Positions 37,063 to 48,505 of a stretch of DNA of 64,000 nt are shown piece after piece. Position numbers and translations under genes: made by a program. Each line of letters begins with the position of its first letter. Positions within the stretch are counted from its first letter, which is position 1. Below the pieces are notes generated by a model. The model worked only from the letters and a program-made list of their open reading frames with translations, had not been told where the DNA came from and searched no databases. Source of the stretch: a bacterium (GTDB taxonomy: Bacteria > Planctomycetota > Planctomycetia > Planctomycetales > Planctomycetaceae); the NCBI GenBank assembly GCA_016124895.1, contig WGMU01000019.1:186001-250000 (forward strand), given 5' to 3'.

Positions 37063-39975
37063 CTATCTCAGATAGCGGAAGTCGAGACTGGCAAACAGCG
37101 ACTGGCAGATCAGCGTCCACGCTTTCGTGCGGGCCGCTGCGTCGTCACCGCTTTCGCGGAGCAGCTCTTCGGCCAGAGCCCGTTCAGCAGGCATGGGCAG
37201 GCGACCGAGAAACCGCAGATGTGCCGCGTCGATGCGCTCGGCCTCGGTCAGCTCTTCCTGTTGTAACAGCCGTTCGGCGGCGAAGCCTGCCTGCTGATAA
37301 ACCCACGGGCTGTTCAGAAAGTACAGCCCCTGCGTCGGGAGGGTACTGACTGCACGGCGACCCATTGGCAGGTTCGGATCCGCAAAGTCGAAGACCTCGA
37401 ACAGGTCGAGCAGCGTATTGCGGAACACGGGTACGTAAACGCTGCGACGCCGCCCGTCGAATGCTGCATCGTTGAACTCGTACCCGAATTCAGTCTTCGT
37501 GTCAGGTCGGATCGTCGACCCGCCAGGAGTCAGGTCAAGCTGGCCGCTGACCGAGAGGATCGCGTCACGAAGACATTCGGCATCGAGTCGTCTTCGCCGC
37601 GCATATGCGAGCAGTCGATTCTCTGGATCGATTCGCGCTGCGGATGCGTCGGACTGACTGCTGAGCTGATAGGTTCGCGAGAGAACGATCTGTCGGATCA
37701 GATGCCGCACCGACCAGTTGTGTTCAACGAACTCGGATGCCAGCCAGTCGAGCAGTTGCGGATGCGACGGCAGCTCACCGGTCGTCCCGAAGTTGTCTGT
37801 CGAGCGGACGATGCCCTGTCCCATCAGCCAGTACCAGATTCGATTAGCCATGACGCGGGCGGTCAACGTGTTCTGCGGGCTGGCGATCCAGTTCGCAAGT
37901 TCCCGACGTCCGCTCGCTCCAGCAGGAATCACGGCCGGCTGGCCGCCGGTCATTACTGACAGAAAGCCGCGCGGCACTTCCGGGCCACGATTGTGAACGT
38001 TGCCGCGGATGCAGAGTTCGCAGTTGCCCGGTGATGCCCCTTCCTCAACAGACATCACGGTGGGCAGTGTCGGCGGTGCGTCTTTCTGAAGCTGCTTCAA
38101 CTCCTTACGAAGCTCGTTGAGTTGCGAATTCAGTTCCTCGAGCTGCGTTTTTCGCTTTTTGTCATCGCTCCCGTCGCCTGATTTCGGAGCCGCGCGGAAA
38201 CTCGAAACGAACTCGCCATCCCCAGCCGCCGACAGAATCTGTACGCAGTCGGCGATGACAACTCCGTCCACATCCCGGCATGACAGACTGACGCGCAGCA
38301 CGTTTTTAAGATCGAGTGTCCCCAGCGAAACAAAGTGCTCGTCGATCGGCGGGGCGTTCTGCATGTTGACCGTCGTCGACTGTTCGCCGTCCGGCCGCCA
38401 GAGAAAGACTGGTACGCTGGAGGCTCGGTTGCTGGCGGCCGTGTATGACAGACGGACTTCATACCTTCCCGGCTGCGGAATCTCGATCTCAAACGTTGCC
38501 TCTGCACCGGCCTCGCGAGCGTAGTGATAACCGTCTCCGACAAACCCCTTCACCGAAGTACTTGACATCCAGTTGCCAACGAACCGCGCCTGCGTCTCGT
38601 CGAGCACCGTCCCGGCCAGCGAATTCAGCGCAACGCGTTCGCGGACCATCTTCGACGCACTTCCGTCGAGCGATTTCACCTGGTCTTCGAGTTCGGCGAT
38701 CTGTTTCTGAACGGGTTCGACCTTCGCCGCATAAACGTTGATCAGTTGCCGAGTCGCGTCATCCGCGGGCAGCTTGCGCATAACGGGATTCGACACGTTC
38801 GCATGATTCAGTGTCTTCGTACTCGTGAAGATGCCCGCCAGCGCGTAATAGTCGCGCATGGGGATCGGGTCGAACTTGTGGTCGTGACAACGGGCACAGC
38901 CGATCGTCATCGCCAGAAACGCCTTGTTGATCACGTCGAGCTGCTCATCGACGACTTCCATATTGAGCAGCTCTTTGTCCTGCAGTTCGTAATTAATCGG
39001 GCCAATCGAGAGCAGTGACGTCGCTGTCAGGTTTGCCCGGCGTTCGTCCAGCGAGTCCGCCGACAGCAGATCGCCCGCCAGTTGCTCACGAATGAAACGG
39101 TCAAAAGGCTTACCACTGTTGAACGAATCGATGACGTAGTCACGGTAACGCCACGCTTCGTCGAACACGCGCGTCCGCCCGCCGCCGCTCGACTCGGCAA
39201 ACCGCACGACGTCCAGCCAGTGGCGTCCCCAGCGCTCTCCGAACTGCGGCGTTTCGAGCAGCCGGTCGACGATCCGTTCAAACGCCCGCGGATCATCGTC
39301 ACTCAGAAACGCATCGATCTGCTTCCGACTCGGCGGCAGACCGATCAAATCAAAATAGCCTCGCCGCAGCAGTTCGACTTTTGACGCGGAAGCCCCTGGC
39401 GAGAGTTTGGCCTGCTCCAGTCGCGCGAACACGAAGCGGTCGATTGGCCCGACGGCCCATCCGCTGTTTTCCGTCGACGGCGGTTCCGGGCGTTTGACCG
39501 GCCGAAACGACCAGAACTCGCGACCCTTGTCGAGCATCTCTTCAATGGACTGTTCGGCCGAAACGACTCCCCCATCGCGCGGGTCCGGCGCGCCGATACG
39601 AATCCACTTCTCAAAGTCCGCGACCACCGACTTCGGCAGTCGACCCTGCGGAGGCATCTCGAACGATTCGTACCGCAATGCTTCAAGCAGCAGACTCTCG
39701 TCAGGCTTGCCCGGTACGACGGCCGAACCGGTATCGCCGCCGCCGCGAATCCCCGCACGCGTATCGAGCAGCAGCCCCCCCTGACGCTTCTTCCCGGCCG
39801 CGTGACATTCGTAACAGTGTTCAACGAGCACTGGGCGGATTCGTGACTCGAAGAATTCGATGCCAGCTTCGTCCGACGGAACCTTGTCCGCCGCTGACGA
39901 CAGCGTCGAGCCGCCGAACAGGCCAATCAGCATCAGACAGCAGATAAACACAACAGACAGGCGCATAGGTCTCAA
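37063..39975 (-). CDS. planctomycete PSCyt1/DUF1549/DUF1553 protein with golvesin-like domain
   Basis: 970 residues. A signal peptide (about 1-29) is followed by a c-type heme site CYECH (Cys54, Cys57, His58) in a PSCyt1 domain that also has FEMPPQGRLP. A DUF1549 (PSCyt2) domain follows, with RFVFARLEQAKLSPG and GERWGRHWLDVVRFAESSG, then a coiled-coil segment, a beta-rich insertion resembling the golvesin C-terminal domain (GRYEVRLSYTAASNRASSVP), a second coiled coil, and DUF1553/PSD1 at the C-terminus (ANRIWYWLMGQGIVRSTDNF). Periplasmic and probably redox-active. Such genes usually precede a DUF1501 sulfatase-like gene; none is present here. Function of the family is unproven. Confidence 0.92.
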   Translation of the reverse strand: MRPMRLSVVFICCLMLIGLFGGSTLSSAADKVPSDEAGIEFFESRIRPVLVEHCYECHAAGKKRQGGLLLDTRAGIRGGGDTGSAVVPGKPDESLLLEALRYESFEMPPQGRLPKSVVADFEKWIRIGAPDPRDGGVVSAEQSIEEMLDKGREFWSFRPVKRPEPPSTENSGWAVGPIDRFVFARLEQAKLSPGASASKVELLRRGYFDLIGLPPSRKQIDAFLSDDDPRAFERIVDRLLETPQFGERWGRHWLDVVRFAESSGGGRTRVFDEAWRYRDYVIDSFNSGKPFDRFIREQLAGDLLSADSLDERRANLTATSLLSIGPINYELQDKELLNMEVVDEQLDVINKAFLAMTIGCARCHDHKFDPIPMRDYYALAGIFTSTKTLNHANVSNPVMRKLPADDATRQLINVYAAKVEPVQKQIAELEDQVKSLDGSASKMVRERVALNSLAGTVLDETQARFVGNWMSSTSVKGFVGDGYHYAREAGAEATFEIEIPQPGRYEVRLSYTAASNRASSVPVFLWRPDGEQSTTVNMQNAPPIDEHFVSLGTLDLKNVLRVSLSCRDVDGVVIADCVQILSAAGDGEFVSSFRAAPKSGDGSDDKKRKTQLEELNSQLNELRKELKQLQKDAPPTLPTVMSVEEGASPGNCELCIRGNVHNRGPEVPRGFLSVMTGGQPAVIPAGASGRRELANWIASPQNTLTARVMANRIWYWLMGQGIVRSTDNFGTTGELPSHPQLLDWLASEFVEHNWSVRHLIRQIVLSRTYQLSSQSDASAARIDPENRLLAYARRRRLDAECLRDAILSVSGQLDLTPGGSTIRPDTKTEFGYEFNDAAFDGRRRSVYVPVFRNTLLDLFEVFDFADPNLPMGRRAVSTLPTQGLYFLNSPWVYQQAGFAAERLLQQEELTEAERIDAAHLRFLGRLPMPAERALAEELLRESGDDAAARTKAWTLICQSLFASLDFRYLR

Positions 39976-40149
39976 TCCGGGCGGTTCACATCACGACGCA
40001 TCGTGCGCCGTGGTCCACGACAAACTCTGACAGGGACATCGGTACGACGATACCAGACCGGCTCAGCGTCGCGAAGGATGACAATGTCGGACTCACTCTT
40101 TTCACGGTCCGTCAGACTTGCTGTTCAACCTGGCAGCAATTCAGCAGTT

Positions 40150-41112
40150 TCAACGCTTGCGACCGGGAATCGCTCGGAACAGCCGAACGCCACCGAGCAG
40201 GACGATGAACCCGGCGAGAGCAATTCCGGCCAGCATGGCGAGCCCGGTCGGGTCACCAAACAGTCGACAGACCGAAAAGACATGGGCCAGTTCCAGTGTC
40301 CAGAGCCACCGCCAGCCGAGCAGTGTCAGCAGCGCTCCCATCGCGAGATACGGACCGTAAGGCACATATGACTTATTCGTCGTAAAGCGGACCGTAAGCC
40401 CGAACGCCAGTCCGCAGAGCGGCGAGAGCAGGAAGACAATCAGGACCGCCTGCCATCCCAGGAAGCTGCCGATCAGCATCATCAGCGTCACGTCGCCGAG
40501 TCCCAGAGCCTCCTGACCGAGAATCAATGCCGAAAGCCGTTGAACCAGCAGCGTGATTCCGCCTCCAGCCGCCAGTCCGCAGACGCTCCACGCGAAACCA
40601 TGCAGATAACGATGCTCGGCGATCCAACCGGGAATGGCCGGCCCGGCGATTCCGGCAAGCGGATCATTCCAGTCCACCCACAGGTGCATGATCTGTGTAT
40701 CGCCGGATACGGTCGCCAGCAGCAGGCCGAACGCTGTTCCCGGCAGAGTGATCTGGTCCGGAATGATGTAATCGCGGAGGTCAGTCGACGTCGCGGCGAG
40801 CAGCAATGTCAGGAGAATCAGATGCCCTGCCGCTCTCAGATAAATGGAAATCGCGTCGGGCCGCACCTCTGTGACGCTCAATCCTTCTCCCAGAAACGCG
40901 GCTCCAGCGTATGCCGCGAAGACGAGCATTCCTGCCAGCAGGTGAGGCACCACATGAAGGCGTCGGTCTGGTAACTCAGTAAAGTTTGCCGATTCATCAA
41001 ATTTCTCACAGAGCCTCAGGGACCAGAATCCGACGGACACACCGGCAAACGCTCCGACTGCCATCATCACGCCGATTACCAACGGAATATGGCTCTGAAT
41101 AAACTTGTCCAT
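40150..41112 (-). CDS. A24-type prepilin-peptidase-like membrane protein
   Basis: 320 residues and about eight membrane segments. Two aspartates match the A24 aspartyl-protease pattern: Asp111 in STDLRDYIIPDQ and Asp207 in ALGLGDVTLM. The cytoplasmic methyltransferase domain with its CxxC pairs, present in full-length PilD enzymes, is missing and replaced by other sequence (FDESANFTELPDRRLH), so it may cleave prepilins without methylating them. It is divergent from amt. The TadG-like protein at 29.6 kb is the only pilus-type candidate substrate partner in the window. Confidence 0.82.
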   Translation of the reverse strand: MDKFIQSHIPLVIGVMMAVGAFAGVSVGFWSLRLCEKFDESANFTELPDRRLHVVPHLLAGMLVFAAYAGAAFLGEGLSVTEVRPDAISIYLRAAGHLILLTLLLAATSTDLRDYIIPDQITLPGTAFGLLLATVSGDTQIMHLWVDWNDPLAGIAGPAIPGWIAEHRYLHGFAWSVCGLAAGGGITLLVQRLSALILGQEALGLGDVTLMMLIGSFLGWQAVLIVFLLSPLCGLAFGLTVRFTTNKSYVPYGPYLAMGALLTLLGWRWLWTLELAHVFSVCRLFGDPTGLAMLAGIALAGFIVLLGGVRLFRAIPGRKR

Positions 41113-41211
41113 CGGGCTCTGGCGTTCGAGGAAAACCGTCGTTCGAGATGGTGTCGCCGTTCGCCACGCTGGCCTTCGGACAGTGAGTACTCGTGCAGAA
41201 TCTCAGAAATC

Positions 41212-41227
41212 TGGCGCGGCAGTTGCT
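41212..41227 (+). promoter_or_regulatory. sigma-54 promoter upstream of amt
   Basis: TGGCGCGGCAGTTGCT matches the sigma-54 consensus TGGCACG-N4-TTGCW at every fixed position but one (G for A). The GG and GC doublets have the required spacing. It lies 194 bases upstream of the amt ATG and points towards it, in a nitrogen gene cluster that also encodes a sigma-54 activator. The rest of the 308-base gap 41113-41420 shows no gene. Confidence 0.7.
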
Positions 41228-41420
41228 GTCGCGAGTCGCCTGCCGCTTCTTCCGGCACTGCGCCGGTTCCACAGGCTGAAGTGGCGCACATTCCATTTTT
41301 CGGTCACCGGTCGGCTGCGCTCCCGTCCGTAGAGGGCTCCATCCGCGGAAATCTCGACAATTCGAAGCGAAGCCTGCGGTGAATGGTATTCCGGGAACCA
41401 TTGACTGTAGAGGAAGTTCC

Positions 41421-42875
41421 ATGCGTTTTTCATCTCGTGTCTTGCGCACGCTGACGCTGTGTGCCGCTCTCCTGACATTGCTCGCTCAACCTGCTGCTAT
41501 CCGTGCCCAAGATGTTGACCCATCGGCCACCGTTGAAACCTCCGCAAACGAAGCCAATGAAACTGCGGACGGGATGCTTGGTTCGACAGAAGAGGAATTG
41601 ACCCTGGAGAAGGTCGACGAGAAGGCAGCCACTGGTATCCATGGCGCTAAGATCGCGTGGATGCTGACGTCCTCGGCGCTGGTTCTGATGATGACGGCTC
41701 CGGGCCTGGCACTGTTTTATGGTGGACTGGTCCGCAAAAAGAACATTCTTGGCGTGATGATGCAGTGCATCTTTCTGATGGGACTGATGACGGTTCTCTG
41801 GGGGATCATCGGATACAGCCTGGCCTTTGGCGGCACTTCTCCGTACGTCGGCGGATTCGAACACATCTTTATGAAGGGAGTCATCCCCGACGGAGTAATG
41901 CCACCTGCCGAGTGGGCGGATTCGATGATCACATTCGTCTTTCAGGGAATGTTCTTCATCATCACACCTGCCCTGATCTGTGGTGCGTTTGCTGAGCGGA
42001 TGAAATTCAGCACGATGGTGGTTTTTTCGGTCCTCTGGGGACTGATCGTGTACTGCCCCGTCGCTCACTGGGTCTGGGCTGGCAATGGCTGGCTCTGCGA
42101 GTGGAATCCAGATGCTGAGTTTCCAGCACTCGATTTCGCTGGTGGCACGGTCGTCCATATCAGCTCCGGCGTCTCGGCACTGCTCGTAGCGATCATGATC
42201 GGACGTCGCATCGGTCATCCGACCGAGCCGATGCCGCCGCACAATCTGACCTACACCTGCATTGGAGCGGCTCTGCTGTGGGTCGGCTGGTTCGGCTTCA
42301 ACGCGGGCAGTGCCGGTGATGCAACGCCTGCCGCTGTGAACGCGTTTGTTGCGACTCACATGTGCGCCGCTGCCGGAGTCCTCGGCTGGTCAGGAATCGA
42401 GTGGATTCGGCACGGCAAGCCGAGCATTCTCGGTGCATGCTCGGGAGCAGTCGCCGGACTGGTCTGCATTACCCCCGCCAGCGGTTCGGTTCACGCTGGT
42501 TGGGCCATTCCGATGGGGCTGATGGCTGGAGTTATCTGTTACTTCGCCTGCGCAAAGGTCAAAAATCATTTCGGCTATGACGACTCGCTCGATGCCTTCG
42601 GTGTTCACGGAGTCGGCGGGACGCTTGGTGCGCTGCTGACCGGCGTTTTCGCGACAACGAATCTGGCTGGACACGGCGGTGTCATCGACGGTCACCCGGC
42701 CCAGCTCGTGCCGCAGATCGTCAGCATCATCGCGACAATCGCTCTGGCGCTCGTTGGTACGTTCATCATCGTCAAGGTTCTCGACGCGACGATGGGGCTT
42801 CGAGTCAGCCAGGACGAAGAAGTTCAGGGACTCGATCTCAGTCAGCACGGTGAGGAAGGTTACATCTTCCTGTGA
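41421..42875 (+). CDS. amt: ammonium transporter
   Basis: Inner-membrane channel for ammonium/ammonia. 484 residues from the ATG at 41421, which has GAGGAAG just upstream. A cleavable signal peptide (to about residue 30) is followed by an extracytoplasmic Glu-rich stretch and eleven membrane helices. Family segments include GLALFYGGLVRKKN, WGLIVYCPVAHWVW with the first pore His, GAALLWVGWFGFNAGSA, and FGVHGVGGTLGALLTG with the second pore His. The cytoplasmic tail ends GEEGYIFL, the usual GlnK-contact region. Head of the nitrogen cluster. Confidence 0.96.
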   Translation: MRFSSRVLRTLTLCAALLTLLAQPAAIRAQDVDPSATVETSANEANETADGMLGSTEEELTLEKVDEKAATGIHGAKIAWMLTSSALVLMMTAPGLALFYGGLVRKKNILGVMMQCIFLMGLMTVLWGIIGYSLAFGGTSPYVGGFEHIFMKGVIPDGVMPPAEWADSMITFVFQGMFFIITPALICGAFAERMKFSTMVVFSVLWGLIVYCPVAHWVWAGNGWLCEWNPDAEFPALDFAGGTVVHISSGVSALLVAIMIGRRIGHPTEPMPPHNLTYTCIGAALLWVGWFGFNAGSAGDATPAAVNAFVATHMCAAAGVLGWSGIEWIRHGKPSILGACSGAVAGLVCITPASGSVHAGWAIPMGLMAGVICYFACAKVKNHFGYDDSLDAFGVHGVGGTLGALLTGVFATTNLAGHGGVIDGHPAQLVPQIVSIIATIALALVGTFIIVKVLDATMGLRVSQDEEVQGLDLSQHGEEGYIFL

Positions 42876-42906
42876 TCCGTCGTTGAATGCCTCGACGTTG
42901 ATTTTA

Positions 42907-42943
42907 CTGCGGAGCGACTCACCGAAAGTGACTCGCTCCGCAG
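42907..42943 (+). terminator. hairpin terminator after amt
   Basis: CTGCGGAGCGACTCAC and GTGACTCGCTCCGCAG form a 16-bp stem with one mismatch around a 5-nt loop, 32 bases after the amt stop. No U tract follows at once. Confidence 0.65.
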
Positions 42944-42953
42944 GTTGGATCTT

Positions 42954-42986
42954 CAGGCGTGCCGGTCACCTCGGCTGGCACGCCTG
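42954..42986 (+). terminator. second hairpin after amt
   Basis: CAGGCGTGCC (42954-42963) pairs perfectly with GGCACGCCTG (42977-42986) around a 13-nt loop, followed by ATTGTT. With the hairpin just upstream it forms a tandem terminator separating amt from the activator gene. Confidence 0.6.
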
Positions 42987-43156
42987 ATTGTTCAGGTCTC
43001 CGGTCAGGCCCCTGTCTCGACCGAAGAAACTCGTTGAACTCGCGGCCGCATCCAGCCCGCGTGACTCAATCGTGAAAATTCAACCGCGATTTCGCTTCGC
43101 ACTCCGCCCTCAAGGATGAGCCTCGTCTCCTGCCTTTCAGCCGCTCTGTTTCCTCA

Positions 43157-44137
43157 ATGGACGACTCCCTCGACGCCTTTGTCGGCAGCAGCACTGCCAT
43201 GCGGGCTGTTCACGACACAATTCGCCGTGTCGCTGATACCGACGTCGATGTGCTGATTCTGGGTGAAACCGGGACAGGTAAGGAACTCGTCGCGCGAGCC
43301 GTTCATGAACTCAGCCGTCGCGTTTCAGGGCCATTTGTGCCCGTTGATTGCGGAGCGATCCCGGAGAATCTGCTCGAAAGCGAACTGTTCGGTTACGAAC
43401 GCGGCGCGTTTACCGGAGCGGATCGCCAACGCCAGGGGCTGCTGGAAGCGGCGAGCGGCGGGACATTTTTTCTCGACGAAATCGGTGATCTGCCGCTCGT
43501 CCTGCAGGCCAAGCTGCTCCGCGTCCTCCAGGAGCGGAAACTGCGTCGTGTCGGCGGCAACTCAGAAGTCCCGATCGATGTGCGCATCGTCGCGGCGACG
43601 TCACGAAACCTCGACGACATGGTCAGCGATCGGTCGTTTCGCGAAGACCTGTTTTACCGCATCAACGTCGTGCGGATTGATCTGCCACCGTTGCGTGAAC
43701 GTGGTGACGATCTCGGACTGCTCGCCGAATTCTTTGCGGAGCAGTGCAGCCGCGAGATGCAGCGTCCGGTGCCGGCGATTTCGGGAGCAGCTTATTCGTC
43801 GCTGCGGCGTTATCACTGGCCGGGCAACGTACGAGAACTGCAGAACGTGATCCGTCGAGCGATCGCACTTTCGGAAGACGACGTCATCGGCGTCGACGAT
43901 CTGCCAGTCTCGCTCATCGCCGCTGCCGACGCGGCGAACGGAAACCCGGCGCGCGGCTTTTTCGACCTCCGCAGCGAGTATGTCTCCCGCTTTGAACGCG
44001 AGTACTTTACGAGCCTGCTGAAGCGGAATACGGGCAACGTCAAGGAGTCGGCAAACGAGGCGAAGCTGCCGCGCGGCACACTTTATCGACTGCTGTCTGC
44101 ACACGAGATTGACCCGGGGGATTATCGAGGTCGGTGA
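43157..44137 (+). CDS. sigma-54-dependent transcription activator without receiver domain
   Basis: 326 residues: an AAA+ sigma-54-interaction domain directly at the N-terminus, then a Fis-type DNA-binding domain. Seen are Walker [10 protein letters not shown] (about 35-43), the sigma-54 contact loop GAFTGA, Walker [12 protein letters not shown], the arginine-finger region [13 protein letters not shown], and the C-terminal helix-turn-helix [20 protein letters not shown]. NtrC-like regulators normally have an N-terminal receiver; here it is absent, as in PspF, so activity must be set by a partner protein or by expression. Its place between amt and glnB suggests control of nitrogen genes. Confidence 0.92.
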   Translation: MDDSLDAFVGSSTAMRAVHDTIRRVADTDVDVLILGETGTGKELVARAVHELSRRVSGPFVPVDCGAIPENLLESELFGYERGAFTGADRQRQGLLEAASGGTFFLDEIGDLPLVLQAKLLRVLQERKLRRVGGNSEVPIDVRIVAATSRNLDDMVSDRSFREDLFYRINVVRIDLPPLRERGDDLGLLAEFFAEQCSREMQRPVPAISGAAYSSLRRYHWPGNVRELQNVIRRAIALSEDDVIGVDDLPVSLIAAADAANGNPARGFFDLRSEYVSRFEREYFTSLLKRNTGNVKESANEAKLPRGTLYRLLSAHEIDPGDYRGR

Positions 44138-44140
44138 CAA

Positions 44141-44951
<811 letters not shown>

Positions 44952-45080
44952 ATTCCCGCTTGCGGAAAGACTGCTCTGTCGACTCTTCGTTCCAGTGCCG
45001 GATGACTCTGTCGTACGCTCCGGCAGCCTCAGTGAGTACAAATCAATCTGTAACTGCAACAAAGTCTGCAAGGAGACTGA

Positions 45081-45422
<342 letters not shown>

Positions 45423-45581
45423 GGTCAGGCCGAGCGAGGGCAGCCACGGCGATTTGTCCTGCGACGATCGACACAGTGGGGCAGAGTATGCAAACACTCT
45501 GCCCCCTGATGCTGCGCCGTACGTGTGAGTGGAACCCCATCGATCCGAGATGCTTTCTCTGACCGGAATTGCTGAGTCGTC

Positions 45582-48305
45582 ATGCTCGAAGCGACTGAGA
45601 AACCGCCTGCACCCGTCTCGAAACAGGAGACGCCGGCGGAGCGGATCCAGCGTCGCAAGGAAGTGCTGAGAAGTATTCGCGAACGTGCCGCGAAACTGTT
45701 CGCGGAAGGTGCCCGTGGACTGCAGATCGCCTCACTGATTTCAGAACAGCTCGATCAGTTTGCTGCGAGCATTCTCGATGAGATTCTCGCCGGATTTCCG
45801 GAAGCTGAGCGGCGCGAGATTCTGGCGAATTCAGCGATGGTTGCGATCGGTGGATCGGGCCGCGGCGAAGTCGCTCCCTACTCAGACGCTGACCTGCTGT
45901 TTCTTTACCGGCCGCAGATCGCGGCTCTGTTCAAACAGTTTTCCAAGCGGTTTGTGGCGGAGTTCTGGGACGCGGGCATCAAGCTTGGACATCGCGTCCA
46001 CACCGTCAATGATGCGGTGGTCAAAGCTCTCGAAGATCCGCACCTCGCTTCGTCGCTCGTCCATATCCGGCCGTTGTGGGGCGACGATTCACTGGCGACG
46101 CTGCTTCGGCATCGCACACTGCGTCGGGTGATGCGCCGCCGATTGCGCGCATTCGTCGACAATTGCATCGCAGGCCGCGAAGAAGAACGCCTGCAGTACG
46201 GTGCAACGACTCAACAGCTTGAACCGGATGTCAAACGCTCGCTGGGCGGACTGCGCGACGTCCACCTGTTGCAGTGGATCGCGTTTGCGTACTACCAGAC
46301 GTCGGATATCGGCACGCTTCGCAAGCGAAATATCCTGACGGCCGACGATGCGACACGACTCAATGCGGCCGTCGAATACCTGACTCGTATCCGCATCGAT
46401 CTGCATCTGCACGCTGGACGCGGCAACGATATTCTCTCGAAAGACGAACAGTTGCGAATTGCCCGTGCCCGGTCGATCGAAGAGGTCAGCGGACAGAAGC
46501 CAGTCGAACGATTCATGCAGGAGTATTTCACGCATAGTTCCGCCATCGCTGAGATTACGAAGCGGTTTGTCGCTCGGCACCGGCGGAAGTCACTGATGGA
46601 TCATCTGCGTCGCAGCATCGTAGCGCCGCGCATCAACCGGTACTTTGTGCTGAACGGCGACGAACTCGATGTCCTGCCGTCGCGAGTAAACCGCGTCTGC
46701 ACGACGCTTGATGACATCGTGCGCATCTATCACTCGGCAGCGGTTTATCGAGTCTCGCTGTCACCACGGCTGACTGAGCAGATCAAAGCGACGGCAAGGA
46801 ATCTTCCATCCGGACCTTCCCCGGAAGTGGCTCGGCTGTTCATGGAGATCCTGGGAACAATCGGCCGACTGGGCGTCACACTGCGGAGTATGCACGAAAC
46901 CAATGTGCTGGAACTGATCATTCCCGAATGGCAGCGAGTGCGCTGTCTGCTGCAGTTCAATCAGTACCACCATTTCACGGTCGACGAGCACACGCTGAAG
47001 TGCCTCGAAATCTGTGAGAACTTTGCTGATGAAGACACCCCACTTGGTGCGGCACTGCGACGCATTCATTCGCCCGAACTGCTGTTCCTCGCGCTGCTGC
47101 TGCACGATGCCGGCAAGGGCTTTGAAGAAGATCACAGCGAAGTGGGACGCCGTCTGGCAATTGACGTCTGCCATCGGCTGCGTCTTGACGAGAATCAGAC
47201 GGAGACCGTCGCTTTTCTGATTCACAAGCATCTGGTCATGGCCGACCTCGCCTTTCGCCGTGATACAACGGACCAGCGGCTGGTGCTGACTTTCAGTCAC
47301 GAGCTGGGAACCGCCGAACGCCTGCGGATGCTGTATGTCCTTACGGCGGCTGATGTCAGTGGGGTCGGACCGGGCGTCTGGAATAACTGGAAGTCCGAAC
47401 TGCTGACTGATTTTTACAAGCGGCTGATGCTGACGCTCAGTGGCCAGCCACCAAAGTTCCACGAAGAAGAACGGCTGCGCGAAATTCGCGAACACGTCTA
47501 TCGTTCGATCGTACCGCTTGACCCCGAGGATCCTGCTGTTGCTCAGTCCCTGCACTCATGGGTCGACGAACAGCTCGACGGTTTCCGGTCGAATTATCTG
47601 CTGACGACAGCACCATCGCGGATCGCCGCAGACCTCGACACCATCCGCAGCCTGGCACCCGGAGAGATCCATATCGAAGGCCGCTATCTACCGGAATCCG
47701 GCAGCGTCGAGTACCGCATTATCGCTGACTCAGCCCACGAAGCCGGCTGCTTTCATCTGATCACGGGCGTTCTGACGGCGCGGCATAACGAGATTCTCGG
47801 AGCTGACATCACAACCAGCCTGCAGGACGTGATCGTTGACGTGTTTCACGTTGTCGACCGCAACTTTACCGGCGAAGTACCACGGCATCGAATCGAAGAG
47901 ATTGCCACATCCATTCGCGACGTGCTCAATGGCCGCGTCACTGTCGAAGAGCTGTTCCGGAGGCATCGTCGCTACGTTGGGACCGCTGGCAGCGAACCCG
48001 TCATGGAACTGCCGACACGTGTCGACATTGATGACGACTCGTCCGAGTATTGCACGGTCGTTTCCGTGTTTGCTCACGATCAACCAGGCCTGCTTTACAC
48101 AATTTCACGGAAGCTGTTCGAGCTGGGGCTGTCCATCGAACTGGCACGAATCGCGACGCACTTCGATCAGGTGGTCGATGTCTTTTACGTCACCGACAAC
48201 GATGGCAGGAAAATCGCACAGGACTATCGATCCACAGTCCGTGACGGTCTGTACGAAGCGCTTCAGGTTTTTGAAACGGAAACGCATGCTGAGTTTGTCT
48301 CTTAA
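45582..48305 (+). CDS. glnD: PII uridylyltransferase/uridylyl-removing enzyme
   Basis: Glutamine sensor that uridylylates PII when nitrogen is short and removes UMP when glutamine is high. 907 residues: a nucleotidyltransferase domain with GGSGRGEVAPYSDADLL (about 90-106, Asp102 and Asp104), an HD hydrolase domain with FLALLLHDAGKGFEEDHSE, and two C-terminal ACT domains (the last begins CTVVSVFAHDQPGLLYTISRK) that bind glutamine. All domains are intact, so both activities are expected. Its position directly behind two Tyr51-bearing PII genes links enzyme and substrates. Confidence 0.95.
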   Translation: MLEATEKPPAPVSKQETPAERIQRRKEVLRSIRERAAKLFAEGARGLQIASLISEQLDQFAASILDEILAGFPEAERREILANSAMVAIGGSGRGEVAPYSDADLLFLYRPQIAALFKQFSKRFVAEFWDAGIKLGHRVHTVNDAVVKALEDPHLASSLVHIRPLWGDDSLATLLRHRTLRRVMRRRLRAFVDNCIAGREEERLQYGATTQQLEPDVKRSLGGLRDVHLLQWIAFAYYQTSDIGTLRKRNILTADDATRLNAAVEYLTRIRIDLHLHAGRGNDILSKDEQLRIARARSIEEVSGQKPVERFMQEYFTHSSAIAEITKRFVARHRRKSLMDHLRRSIVAPRINRYFVLNGDELDVLPSRVNRVCTTLDDIVRIYHSAAVYRVSLSPRLTEQIKATARNLPSGPSPEVARLFMEILGTIGRLGVTLRSMHETNVLELIIPEWQRVRCLLQFNQYHHFTVDEHTLKCLEICENFADEDTPLGAALRRIHSPELLFLALLLHDAGKGFEEDHSEVGRRLAIDVCHRLRLDENQTETVAFLIHKHLVMADLAFRRDTTDQRLVLTFSHELGTAERLRMLYVLTAADVSGVGPGVWNNWKSELLTDFYKRLMLTLSGQPPKFHEEERLREIREHVYRSIVPLDPEDPAVAQSLHSWVDEQLDGFRSNYLLTTAPSRIAADLDTIRSLAPGEIHIEGRYLPESGSVEYRIIADSAHEAGCFHLITGVLTARHNEILGADITTSLQDVIVDVFHVVDRNFTGEVPRHRIEEIATSIRDVLNGRVTVEELFRRHRRYVGTAGSEPVMELPTRVDIDDDSSEYCTVVSVFAHDQPGLLYTISRKLFELGLSIELARIATHFDQVVDVFYVTDNDGRKIAQDYRSTVRDGLYEALQVFETETHAEFVS

Positions 48306-48505
48306 CCTGTGCGGTTTCCGCACGCCGGTGTGCCAGAAATCTGCAGACTGATTCGGAAGCCCATGATTTCTGAAACAGGCGACTTGCGTGTTCGATACCC
48401 CTCGATAAACTGCCCAGCCTTCAAGGACGGAGCCATTCATTCCGGCACGTTGGAAACTGATTTCACAGCGTCCCGCAGCAATACATCCACGCACGGAGGA
48501 TGCAC

